This document shows, piece by piece, positions 52,502 through 61,047 of a stretch of DNA of 64,000 nt (its first letter is position 1; every line of letters starts with the position of its first letter). The position numbers were made by a program, and so were the translations under genes. The DNA comes from Chitinophaga sp. Cy-1792 (lineage in GTDB: Bacteria > Bacteroidota > Bacteroidia > Chitinophagales > Chitinophagaceae): positions 930,001 through 994,000 of the forward strand of contig NZ_VWWO01000003.1 of assembly GCF_011752935.1 (NCBI RefSeq), in the 5' to 3' direction. The notes under the pieces are model-generated. The model was not told the DNA's origin. It saw nothing but the letters and a program-made list of their open reading frames with translations, and did no database searches.

Positions 52502-53203
52502 ATGGAAAAATTGTTTAAACCCTTGCTCTCCCTGCTCCTGTTATTGGGAACTTTCCATATGGTATTGGCACAGTCACAACATATCACTATGGCGGGAATA
52601 GTGGTAGATGCCGCATCGTTAAAGCCGGTGGCGGGCATGTCTATCTATAACAATGACAGACAGCTGCTGGGGAAAACAGACGAAAACGGGTATTACAAAC
52701 TGGAGCTCTCCTTTAACCAGTCTGCCGATATAGCTTTCAACTTTAATATGCAGAAAGACGGGTACACCGCTTTCAGCAGCACATTGCACTGGGCAGCCCT
52801 GCAAGGTGAACGGAGCACCGTTTTCTATGCGGGTATTCCTACGGTAAGAAGCAGGGAAAAGGTGTTCTCTAAGGAAGTGAATACCTTACCCGGCAACAGC
52901 TATGCCGTGGTGAAATCAGGCCTGGAAACCGTCATCGCTTCGCGGACGCTGGATAGGAAGCTGGACAGACAGAAGAACGCCGGTGATAAGGTTTTTGTGG
53001 TATTGGATGGTGCTTATTACCTGGTGGGTGGTAATGGCCAGGTTAAAATTCCCGGCGCCGGTACAAGGGTCAGGGTGAATAACGATAAAGTATATACGGC
53101 AGCAGACCTCAATAATGTTATTAAACGTGCGGATATTAGTTTTATTAACCCCGTCGAAGGCCGCGGCGATATCATGTACGAGATACATCTGAAAGAAAAT
53201 TAA
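52502..53203 (+). CDS. Exported protein with carboxypeptidase-regulatory-like domain
   Basis: A 233-residue protein. The signal peptide ends MVLAQ (about residue 23). Residues 28-105 are a carboxypeptidase-regulatory-like (CarbopepD_reg_2) beta-sandwich: ITMAGIVVDAASLKPVAGMSI, then GKTDENGYYKLEL. The C-terminal part has VFVVLDGAYYL and SFINPVEGRGDIMYEIH, faintly like the IDG and NPxDI strands of a TonB plug but with no barrel. It may be a free-standing plug-like remnant or a surface protein. Function is unknown. Confidence 0.75.
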   Translation: MEKLFKPLLSLLLLLGTFHMVLAQSQHITMAGIVVDAASLKPVAGMSIYNNDRQLLGKTDENGYYKLELSFNQSADIAFNFNMQKDGYTAFSSTLHWAALQGERSTVFYAGIPTVRSREKVFSKEVNTLPGNSYAVVKSGLETVIASRTLDRKLDRQKNAGDKVFVVLDGAYYLVGGNGQVKIPGAGTRVRVNNDKVYTAADLNNVIKRADISFINPVEGRGDIMYEIHLKEN

Positions 53204-53374
53204 CCCTATCTCTATAAATTCAACGGTAGCAGGGAATTACCTGCGATTTTTTACTATTCCTGTAATGCTGTGAAGGCTAATTTTGCTGTACGCCCCAACG
53301 TACAGGCAAAGGAATGATATGCTCATCTGTCGGATTACCAACTATTGTCCTATTCATCATCAAAAACGAATATT

Positions 53375-53941
53375 ATGAAGTACCTGTTAAGTACCTTCCT
53401 GTTGTCGGGTATGCTGCTTTTTTGTCATGCATCACAGGCGCAGATTACGCGGCTCAAAGCGAAGGTTTTTTGTGATCCTCAGCCATTTTTCAAGCCTTAT
53501 GTTACTGCTGATCCGGCCAAGGGTGATCCGCTGGGTCCTGCTGCGGCAGAAATTACGATCGTGAACCCGGTAAAGGGTTCCTGGAATGTCTGGTTTACGG
53601 GAACTAATGGCAGGGAGTACCTGACTAACTATAAATATACGGTGGTGGTAGATGGGAGCCTGATTGTATGGCAGGCGGATATGTTGGTCAGCGATCACTT
53701 TGAATCGGTAGCGGGTACGCCAAAGGTAGCGGTACAGCCATTTTCTGAGCACAAAACGGTGGCGGCAAAGATTATCCTGAACCCTTGTACGCTGACTGTA
53801 GAAGTGACGGCGGCACCTATTGGAACCAAACGTTATACCTGTACTTTAAGTCCGGCTAATATCCTGTCTGGCTGGAGCAGCGATGGGAGCCTGATAGCGA
53901 TTACACTGGGCAATCCGGTATATGGTATGCAGCCCAATTGA
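53375..53941 (+). CDS. Secreted hypothetical protein
   Basis: A 188-residue exported protein. The ATG at 53375 (MKYLLSTFLLSGMLLF, cleavage near ASQAQ) is chosen over 53345 because it opens a normal signal peptide. The mature part is beta-rich, has three Cys, and shows GSWNVWFTGTNGREYLTNYKYTV and two similar VxVxP segments, suggesting an Ig-like fold. No family is recognised. A strong terminator follows at 53967-54004. Confidence 0.7.
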   Translation: MKYLLSTFLLSGMLLFCHASQAQITRLKAKVFCDPQPFFKPYVTADPAKGDPLGPAAAEITIVNPVKGSWNVWFTGTNGREYLTNYKYTVVVDGSLIVWQADMLVSDHFESVAGTPKVAVQPFSEHKTVAAKIILNPCTLTVEVTAAPIGTKRYTCTLSPANILSGWSSDGSLIAITLGNPVYGMQPN

Positions 53942-53966
53942 TATTATTTTTTTATAGATAGATGTT

Positions 53967-54004
53967 GGCAGGTTGTTGTAAATAACAACCTGCCTTTTGT
54001 TTTT
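53967..54004 (+). terminator. Terminator between the convergent secreted protein and Fic genes
   Basis: A perfect 11-bp stem GGCAGGTTGTT / AACAACCTGCC (53967-53977 with 53984-53994), followed by TTTTGTTTTTT. Confidence 0.85.
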
Positions 54005-55290
54005 TAGTCGTTATCCCAGGCGGATTTCCAATTGTTGAAAATAGTTTCATTGGATATTTGCCTGGTTGGGGTTCCGGAAATCATGTCCAGTAATTGTTCT
54101 TCAACAATTAGCGTAAAACGCTCCCGATCTGATGGATGTAATTTATCAGTAATGCCTTTGAGTACCTGCTGTGCGCTTGTGCTACCCAGCGTGGTTGTAA
54201 TGATATGCATGACCGTTTTGTTAATAACTTGCCTGTATTTTGTAAGGAATGGGTCGGGTTTGATGCGTTCTTTTATTTGTGCATATCTTGCCACAGAGCG
54301 TTCATATGCCCACATAAATAGTTCTTTAAATAATTGCACTTCGTTCTGCTCATAAATTGCCAGCAGGCCACTGGTGTACAAATCAGTTGGTACCTCCGCA
54401 AAGGAGAGTGGAATGAGATTGTGTTTGATAAGTGGAATATTACAGGCAAGCCTGGATACCCGCTTATTGACATCCTGAAATGGCTGGAGATAAGGGAGAT
54501 GCACCATGATGAAGAATGCCTGCTCAAATGGATGATTGATCTGCCGGGCCTTTTCCAACATCAGATTAAATAATTCTTCAATCAGCTGAGGTATGGCTAC
54601 AGGCTTATAAACAGAACGGCCGATGCCAACCGGGATATTTCTCAGGCGGCCTACAGCCTTACGGTCGGGCATTAGCTCATACGCCAGATTAGCATGAAGG
54701 CCCAGGATATGGTAGGGAGAAAATTCAACATGTTCCGCACCATCAACGATATATTCAATCGCGTCTTTATGGTTGAGGATCATGACCGTATCAATCAGTG
54801 ATTTGGTGGAATCGCTGTTTTCCGTTTTTATAAGTTTCGCTGTATCAATCAATGAATAGGAGTTTCCTTCCAGCCGGCTGGAGTTCCAGGCAAGATCGAT
54901 CAGTAAGTTATTGAGAATATTCTTTGCATAGGTGCCGGCAGGTGCGGTTTCCAATCCCGTACTTCCTATTGCAGCGAGCCGTTCAAGTTCTTCTGCAGTT
55001 AAATAACTATCTGTATTGGGTCTGTAATTATCCAGGAAGGCGCGGTTATAACCTACCGGCGTTTTCTGGTTTACCGGTCGCTGCACCTGTTCCATTAATG
55101 CGCATGCTTCTTCCGATAGTCTTATGCCATAGGCAGAAGTATGGTATGGTGCTGCATCCTCACAAACCAGCCATGGCTGGTCGGCGATAAAAACATACCG
55201 GTAGCTCAATGTTTCCTCTTCTGTGAAGGAATCCCATATGGCGGGATATCCGGTTTCCGGGGTCGGTTTTTCAAGTTGATGTGGAGTCAT
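54004..55290 (-). CDS. Fic-domain protein with altered active-site motif
   Basis: A 428-residue Fic/DOC-type protein. An N-terminal inhibitory-helix motif S/TxxxEG/N is visible (S137 to E141-G142 in SSRLEGN). The Fic core (about 190-300) has the active-site loop LQPFQDVNKR (Q269-R277) in place of HxFxDGNGR: the catalytic His is Gln and the first Gly is Val, while Asp, Asn, Lys and Arg are kept. The C-terminal 100 residues look like a winged-helix region. The ATG at 55290 (MTPHQLEKP) is preferred to 55347. A 16-base palindrome lies in its promoter. It may be catalytically changed or inactive. Confidence 0.85.
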   Translation of the reverse strand: MTPHQLEKPTPETGYPAIWDSFTEEETLSYRYVFIADQPWLVCEDAAPYHTSAYGIRLSEEACALMEQVQRPVNQKTPVGYNRAFLDNYRPNTDSYLTAEELERLAAIGSTGLETAPAGTYAKNILNNLLIDLAWNSSRLEGNSYSLIDTAKLIKTENSDSTKSLIDTVMILNHKDAIEYIVDGAEHVEFSPYHILGLHANLAYELMPDRKAVGRLRNIPVGIGRSVYKPVAIPQLIEELFNLMLEKARQINHPFEQAFFIMVHLPYLQPFQDVNKRVSRLACNIPLIKHNLIPLSFAEVPTDLYTSGLLAIYEQNEVQLFKELFMWAYERSVARYAQIKERIKPDPFLTKYRQVINKTVMHIITTTLGSTSAQQVLKGITDKLHPSDRERFTLIVEEQLLDMISGTPTRQISNETIFNNWKSAWDND

Positions 55291-55305
55291 AAAAACAATG
55301 TTTGT

Positions 55306-55321
55306 ATGCAAATTATTGCAT
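55306..55321. promoter_or_regulatory. Palindrome upstream of the Fic gene
   Basis: ATGCAA-ATTA-TTGCAT is a perfect inverted repeat 15 bases before the Fic ATG, with a further TTATGCAT next to it. A self-repressor site is plausible given the possible DNA-binding C-terminus. Confidence 0.3.
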
Positions 55322-55534
55322 TTATGCATCCGAAAATCCCTGAACAAAAAGGATTTCTCAAACTGAAAATATATTTATCATTTAGATATTTCCGGAAAAT
55401 TTATTTAGCTTGGAAGATAATACCAGTAAGCTTTTCACTCGAATATGTTTTTTTAAATTTTTTTTATTAAAACATGAAATCTCTAAAAAGATGTTTTCCC
55501 GGGAGATAAATAATTATTTGCTATTTTTAGCCGC

Positions 55535-56122
55535 ATGAAGGATCAGTCGGTACAGGAAGGTATGCTTATTCAGTTGGTGGCACAAAGCGACCAGCAGGCA
55601 TTTGCTGCACTGGTAAAAATGTACAGAAGCAATATTTTTACAACCGCTTTGCAACTGTTGCATAACCGCCAGTCGGCGGAAGAAGTACTCCAGGATGTAT
55701 TCCTGAAAGTATGGCTGCAACGCAGCACCCTGACTGAAATCGATAACTTTCCGGCCTGGCTCAATACGGTAGCAAGAAATACCATCTATACGGCTTTTAA
55801 ACTTTCCCTGAAAGAAAAAGCAATGTCGGCAGCATCGCTGGATGATAGTCTGGATGCCGGCTATAACACCGCTGACCCATTACTCGAAAAAGAATATACC
55901 CTACTGCTGCATACCGCCATTTCCCGGCTGCCACAACGACAACAGGAAACCTATCGTTTGATAAAGCTCGAAGGACTTAAAAGAAATGAGGCTGCCGAAG
56001 TAATGGGCATTTCTCCTGAAACAGTGAAATATAACCTGGACGAGGCCTCCAGGAAAGTAAGGGCCTACTGCCTGGCACAGCTGCCACTGGGCGTTTTACT
56101 CCTCCTTGTGAATATCCGCTAA
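55535..56122 (+). CDS. FecI-type ECF sigma factor
   Basis: A 195-residue sigma factor. Sigma-2 lies at about 20-85 (VKMYRSNIFTTALQLL, AEEVLQDVFLKVWLQR) and sigma-4 at about 128-180 (LPQRQQETYRLIKLEG, VMGISPETVKYNLDEASRKVR). It closely resembles the first sigma factor of the window in layout and in its hydrophobic end. TATTTTTAGCC lies 3-13 bases before the ATG. If that is the -7 box, the mRNA is almost leaderless. FecR follows after 88 bases. Confidence 0.9.
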   Translation: MKDQSVQEGMLIQLVAQSDQQAFAALVKMYRSNIFTTALQLLHNRQSAEEVLQDVFLKVWLQRSTLTEIDNFPAWLNTVARNTIYTAFKLSLKEKAMSAASLDDSLDAGYNTADPLLEKEYTLLLHTAISRLPQRQQETYRLIKLEGLKRNEAAEVMGISPETVKYNLDEASRKVRAYCLAQLPLGVLLLLVNIR

Positions 56123-56137
56123 AATTTTTTTTTCAGT

Positions 56138-56175
56138 CACCCCCCCAAAGCATATTTTTTAACAGACAATATAAG
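56138..56175 (+). promoter_or_regulatory. Possible ECF-sigma promoter before the third FecR gene
   Basis: A C-tract ending CCAAAG, a T-rich spacer, then CAGACAATATAAG, 35 bases before FecR. It matches the plan at 1564-1596 (CCCAAAG, T-run, CAGTCTCATTAAT). Confidence 0.25.
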
Positions 56176-56210
56176 TAACAGTGCCCGGACGCTGATACGA
56201 CACCTATATT

Positions 56211-57362
56211 ATGCCATCTAAAACAGACATCTTAATATATAAAATACTAAACAACACCGCTACTGAAGCAGAGCGGGAAGAGCTATCTGACGCTATGCAG
56301 CTGCCGGAAGGAGAGGCTGCGGTGAAAGCACAGATCACTGCGCTGTTGCAAGCTCCTAAAGAAATGCAGGATATCTCTGAGGCAGAGATGACTTCGATGT
56401 TACAGGCTATCTATGCTGCTGAAGAGCCGGCAGGTAAAAAGAAACAACCAACCATTCTCCGTATAGGCTGGTGGGCAGCAGCCGCCATCATATTGGGTAT
56501 GCTGGCCATCCTGCCTTACCGGAAACAAACGCTGCCTGTTCCTCCGGCTATCGTACAGGTATCACAGCCCGGCGGCAACAAAGCCGTACTGACGCTGGCC
56601 AACGGCCAACAGGTCATACTGGACAGCGCAGGCTCCCGCCAGATTGCACAACAGCAAACAACGCTGGTACAGCAACAGGGCCAACTCATCTATCAACAAC
56701 AACACAACGAGGCCGCTACAGGCTTCAATACGCTTACAACGCCACGCGGGGGACAATTCAGGGTGATACTTCCCGATGGTACCTCCGTATGGCTCAACGC
56801 CGCTTCCAGTCTGCGATACCCGCTGTCCTTCGGAAAAGAACGTGTCGTGGAAGTTAGCGGCGAAGCGTATTTTGAAGTGGCTGCCAATCCAAAAGCGCCA
56901 TTCAGCGTCAAAACCGCTACAGGACAAACAATTGAAGTCCTGGGGACAGCCTTTAACGTCAGCGCCTATACGGATGAAGTAAGCTCGCAAACAACGCTGA
57001 TAAGTGGCGCCATTGCCATCACCAGCGGAAACCAGCGCCAGCAGCTGAAACCAGGCCAGGCGGCTAGGGTGTCCGACGGCAATACCACTATCCAGCAATT
57101 GCCGGAAGCGGCTATCGCACAGGCTACCGCCTGGAAAAACGGCCTGTTCGACTTTAATAAACTGCCTTTAACAGTAGTGATGAAACAGCTTTCAAGATGG
57201 TATAATATAGACGTTTTTTATGAAGGCAAAATACCGGATATCACCTTCTGGGGACGCATGGAAAGAAGTCTTCCCCTACGCGATGTACTGCTGATTTTAG
57301 AGAAGTCTGACGTACACTTCAAAATAGAAAACAATGGAACCAGACTGATCGTAACACCGTAA
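56211..57362 (+). CDS. FecR family anti-sigma factor
   Basis: A 383-residue transducer. The cytoplasmic part is 1-84, one transmembrane helix lies at about 85-102 (IGWWAAAAIILGMLAILP), and the FecR domain at about 178-275 (TTPRGGQFRVILPDGTSVW, GEAYFEVAAN, VLGTAFNVSAY). DUF4974 occupies about 312-383. It is very similar to the FecR at 1636, suggesting the first and third loci are recent relatives. It should control the sigma factor at 55535 in response to the SusC at 57456. Confidence 0.92.
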   Translation: MPSKTDILIYKILNNTATEAEREELSDAMQLPEGEAAVKAQITALLQAPKEMQDISEAEMTSMLQAIYAAEEPAGKKKQPTILRIGWWAAAAIILGMLAILPYRKQTLPVPPAIVQVSQPGGNKAVLTLANGQQVILDSAGSRQIAQQQTTLVQQQGQLIYQQQHNEAATGFNTLTTPRGGQFRVILPDGTSVWLNAASSLRYPLSFGKERVVEVSGEAYFEVAANPKAPFSVKTATGQTIEVLGTAFNVSAYTDEVSSQTTLISGAIAITSGNQRQQLKPGQAARVSDGNTTIQQLPEAAIAQATAWKNGLFDFNKLPLTVVMKQLSRWYNIDVFYEGKIPDITFWGRMERSLPLRDVLLILEKSDVHFKIENNGTRLIVTP

Positions 57363-57434
57363 AATTTAAGTGACCGTCATTTATAATAATGGAGGATGGT
57401 TAGGCCACCTGTTCTCCCGATATTCTTTTATGTA

Positions 57435-57445
57435 AATCAACCAAA
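57435..57445 (+). promoter_or_regulatory. SusC leader motif AATCAACCAAA, copy 3
   Basis: Identical to copy 1 (2884-2894) and 10 bases before the ATG at 57456. Since the frame is open upstream to 57396, the motif argues that this ATG and not the upstream one is used. Confidence 0.5.
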
Positions 57446-57455
57446 TTCCGCTGCC

Positions 57456-60400
57456 ATGAAGTTTAAAAGAGTCCTGCTCATTTTGCCGCTGGTACTGTTG
57501 TTTATAGTTGCCCGTGCCCAGACTGTTTCCATGCAGGTAAACAACGCACCGCTGGAGAAAGTATTTACCGATGTACAAACGCTTACAGGGTATAATATTG
57601 TTGCCAACTACGATATTATCAGATCAGCAAAACCTGTTACCATAAAGGCTACCAATATGCCATTGGAGAAATTTATGGCGCAGGTATTAAAAGAACAGCA
57701 ACTGGATTTTTTTATCAGGAGTAAAACGATTACGGTTATACGTAAATCATCTTCCAATAAAATAACAGATGCAGACAATGCTACTGAGCCCGATCTGGTA
57801 ACCGGTATTGTAAGGGATACTGCCGGCAATCCGCTGGCAGGTGCTCATATCGCCATTATGGGTAAAAGCTACGTCGCTACTACCAATGAACAGGGTCGCT
57901 ACCAGATAAAAGCTGCTAAAGGCGAAGTACTGCTGGTGACTTATATCGGCTATAAGCCCATGCAGATGCAGGTGACGGATGAGTCGTCCGTACTCAATGC
58001 TACGCTGTTGCCTGTGGTGGCCCAACTGAATGAATATGTGGTAGAGGTAAGCACCGGCTACCAGCAACTGAAGAAAACACAGCTGACAGGCGCCTTCGCC
58101 ACACTGGACCGTAAGTCGTACCTGCAAAGCGTGCCTCCTTCCGGTAATATCATTGAAAATATGGAAGGCCGCATCGCCGGACTGGTGCTGAAAGTAAACA
58201 ACAGCAACGTGTACGATGATAACGCATCGCCGTTTACGATCCGCGGTGTATCTACCTTTCAGGCCATCAAAAAACCCTTGATCGTACTCAACGGATATCC
58301 GACTGAAATAAATATTGAATCCATCAACCCATATGACGTTGAATCTATCACCGTGCTGAAAGACGCTGCAGCTGCGGCTATATACGGTGTTCGTGCTTCT
58401 AATGGTGTGGTGGTCATCAATACCAGGAAAGGTACCAATTCAAAGCCGCAGTTTCACCTGAACGCAGCTTATACCTGGCGCCCCAAGCCAGATTTTAAAA
58501 AGCTGAATCTGGCCAGTGGTAAAGATTATGTAGATTTTGAAATGGCTTATGCCACGAAGAAGTTTATTGAACAGGGCATGGATAAGGAATACCTGGATAT
58601 GACCAACGGTACCTATACCCCTGTTTTCAGTATTGCAGATGACCTGTACTATGGACGTATCAGTCAGTCGAAAGCGGACGAAATGCTGGCGCCGTATATC
58701 AACTATGATAATACGGATGATTTTAAACGCCTGTTCATGCAAAACCAGCAGTTGCGTACCATCGACTTCAGTATGAACGGCGGCAATACAGGTAGCAACT
58801 ATTTTCTCGGTATTAACAGGGTAGATAACCAGCGCAGTGATAAGTTTTCCAATTTCAGCAAAACCGTGCTGAATTACAGAGGAGGTTATGATTTTATGAA
58901 GATATTCACGCTGGATGTGCAGGGAATTTATGCCAATACCAACGATGAACGCGTACCTGTACCGGACTATACTTCTTTCCGTCCATACCAGCATTTCAGG
59001 GATGCTAACGGTAATGCCCTACCTGCTTATCTCTCTCCATACAACGGCGCCTATTATGGCTTTGATGGTCAGTACGGTACACTCGGTGCAGACCGTAATG
59101 CGGCCAATATGGCCATGGGTCTTTACGACTCCTGGTACTATCCTTACCAGGAAATGCTGGAGTCTAAAACGACTAACAAAAGTAATATGCTTCGCCTGCA
59201 AGGCAATCTGCGTGCGAAGATCACACCCGCACTGCACCTGGAATTAGGAGGTGTATTTGAAAGAGAATTGTCTACATTGACAGACTATGCTTCTGAAAAT
59301 GCCTGGACAACAAGGCTGATGCTGAATTACTATGCAGACAGAGATCCGCTGACAGACAAGCCTATATTCCGTTTTCCGCAAGGTGGCGTAAATAAGACAA
59401 CAGATATGCTCACCACTACCTACACCACCAGGGCACAGCTTACCTATAATAAACAGTTCGGTGGCGTACATGATATCTCGCTGCTGGGTGGTACAGAAAT
59501 AAGAAGACTCACAACGAGCAGCAGGCTGAATACTACTTTCGGATATGATAATAATACCCTATCCATGAAACCTGCGGATCTGAGCCTGATCGGTAACAGA
59601 ATGATATTCCCTGCTTATTCCGATGAGCTGGTGCCTATGAGTAGCTTCGCAGATGATTATACTTCCTTCTCGGATTTCTTCAGGGAAACATACTTCGATG
59701 ACCGCTTTGTTTCCTGGTATGCCAACGGCGCCTATTCCTATAACGACCGTTACAACATGACCGGAAGCATTCGTATAGATCAGTCTAACCTTTTTGGTTC
59801 AGATCCTAAATTCCGCTATACGCCGCTATGGTCGGCAGGTTTCAGCTGGAATGCACATAATGAGAATTTCCTGGTAGGCGCCAACTGGTTGCAGGAATTA
59901 AGACTGCGTTTGTCTGCCGGCTACAACGGAAATATTATTAAGCTGAGTGGTCCCTATACCATCCTTGGTACAAGCCTGAACAACTATGTGCCTAATCCGG
60001 AAATAGGTTATTACGTGACTACGTTGAGGAATAACCAACTGCGTTGGGAGAAAACCATGAATTATAATGTGGGCGTAGATTTTGGCGTGTTAGACAGACG
60101 TTTGTCTGGTAGTATAGACTATTACATTAAACGTGGTAAAGATATTTTCTCCAGTATACAGATAGATCCTACAAAAGGATTTAACAACGCGTTGATGAAT
60201 AACGCCAGCATTGAAAACCGTGGGCTGGATATCAACCTGAATACGGTGAATATTACTGCGGGCAAGTTCAGATGGCAGACGCAGATTACCGGATCTTTCA
60301 ATAACAGCAAGGTATTGAAGGTGGCTAACATGTTCAACGGCTTCTATGACTTTACCAGGGTGACCTATCCGGAAAACCAGGTGGGTTATCCGATCAGCGC

Positions 60401-61037
60401 TGTATTTGGACATAACTACCTTGGCCTGAATTCCCAGGGACAACCTACGGTGGCTGGTCCTGATGGTAAGCCGGTTGTATTGTCGTATAACCCTAAACGT
60501 GATGTGCCTTTTAGCAGTATGCGTTTTATGGGGGTAAATGACCCGCGTTATGTGCTGGGATTGAATAACCAGTTTACGTACCACGATTTCAGCCTGAATT
60601 TCCTCATCATGTATTATGGTGGTAATGTGGCCAGGATAGCGCCTCCTACTATCTATGACGACAGGCCGGTAAACGGCATCCAGGATATGTGGAAGCAACC
60701 GGGCGACGAGCAACATACCAATATTCCCGGTTTCCCTCCGGCATATGGCGAACCAGGCTATTTCAGTGTTTTCACCGGATATGGCTATGGTACACAGTTT
60801 TTCAGGAAGATGGATTTCCTGGTATTGCGTAATGTGACGCTTACCTGGGACGTAAACGATCAGCTGGCGAAACGGGTTCACCTTAATAAGCCTAAAGTGA
60901 TTTTCCAGGTGCAGAACCCATACAAATTTGTATTCAGCGGTAATGATGTGGACCCGGAAACCCTGAACTACCTGACAGGTCAGCGCGGCCTGCCTATCGT
61001 ACCTTCTTACACGCTTTCCTTGAACTTAAACTTCTAA
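57456..61037 (+). CDS. SusC/RagA TonB-linked outer-membrane transporter with STN domain
   Basis: A 1193-residue transporter. The signal peptide MKFKRVLLILPLVLLFIVARAQ is cleaved after residue 22. Domains in order: STN (about 24-96), carboxypeptidase-regulatory-like (115-186), TonB plug (about 205-340, with IVLNGYP in place of the usual IDG, and NPYDVESITVLKDAAAAAIYG), then a barrel ending in Phe. The upstream ATG at 57396 would add 20 residues before the signal peptide and is rejected. SusD starts 10 bases downstream. The ligand is unknown. Confidence 0.95.
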   Translation: MKFKRVLLILPLVLLFIVARAQTVSMQVNNAPLEKVFTDVQTLTGYNIVANYDIIRSAKPVTIKATNMPLEKFMAQVLKEQQLDFFIRSKTITVIRKSSSNKITDADNATEPDLVTGIVRDTAGNPLAGAHIAIMGKSYVATTNEQGRYQIKAAKGEVLLVTYIGYKPMQMQVTDESSVLNATLLPVVAQLNEYVVEVSTGYQQLKKTQLTGAFATLDRKSYLQSVPPSGNIIENMEGRIAGLVLKVNNSNVYDDNASPFTIRGVSTFQAIKKPLIVLNGYPTEINIESINPYDVESITVLKDAAAAAIYGVRASNGVVVINTRKGTNSKPQFHLNAAYTWRPKPDFKKLNLASGKDYVDFEMAYATKKFIEQGMDKEYLDMTNGTYTPVFSIADDLYYGRISQSKADEMLAPYINYDNTDDFKRLFMQNQQLRTIDFSMNGGNTGSNYFLGINRVDNQRSDKFSNFSKTVLNYRGGYDFMKIFTLDVQGIYANTNDERVPVPDYTSFRPYQHFRDANGNALPAYLSPYNGAYYGFDGQYGTLGADRNAANMAMGLYDSWYYPYQEMLESKTTNKSNMLRLQGNLRAKITPALHLELGGVFERELSTLTDYASENAWTTRLMLNYYADRDPLTDKPIFRFPQGGVNKTTDMLTTTYTTRAQLTYNKQFGGVHDISLLGGTEIRRLTTSSRLNTTFGYDNNTLSMKPADLSLIGNRMIFPAYSDELVPMSSFADDYTSFSDFFRETYFDDRFVSWYANGAYSYNDRYNMTGSIRIDQSNLFGSDPKFRYTPLWSAGFSWNAHNENFLVGANWLQELRLRLSAGYNGNIIKLSGPYTILGTSLNNYVPNPEIGYYVTTLRNNQLRWEKTMNYNVGVDFGVLDRRLSGSIDYYIKRGKDIFSSIQIDPTKGFNNALMNNASIENRGLDINLNTVNITAGKFRWQTQITGSFNNSKVLKVANMFNGFYDFTRVTYPENQVGYPISAVFGHNYLGLNSQGQPTVAGPDGKPVVLSYNPKRDVPFSSMRFMGVNDPRYVLGLNNQFTYHDFSLNFLIMYYGGNVARIAPPTIYDDRPVNGIQDMWKQPGDEQHTNIPGFPPAYGEPGYFSVFTGYGYGTQFFRKMDFLVLRNVTLTWDVNDQLAKRVHLNKPKVIFQVQNPYKFVFSGNDVDPETLNYLTGQRGLPIVPSYTLSLNLNF

Positions 61038-61047
61038 TATCAGTTGT

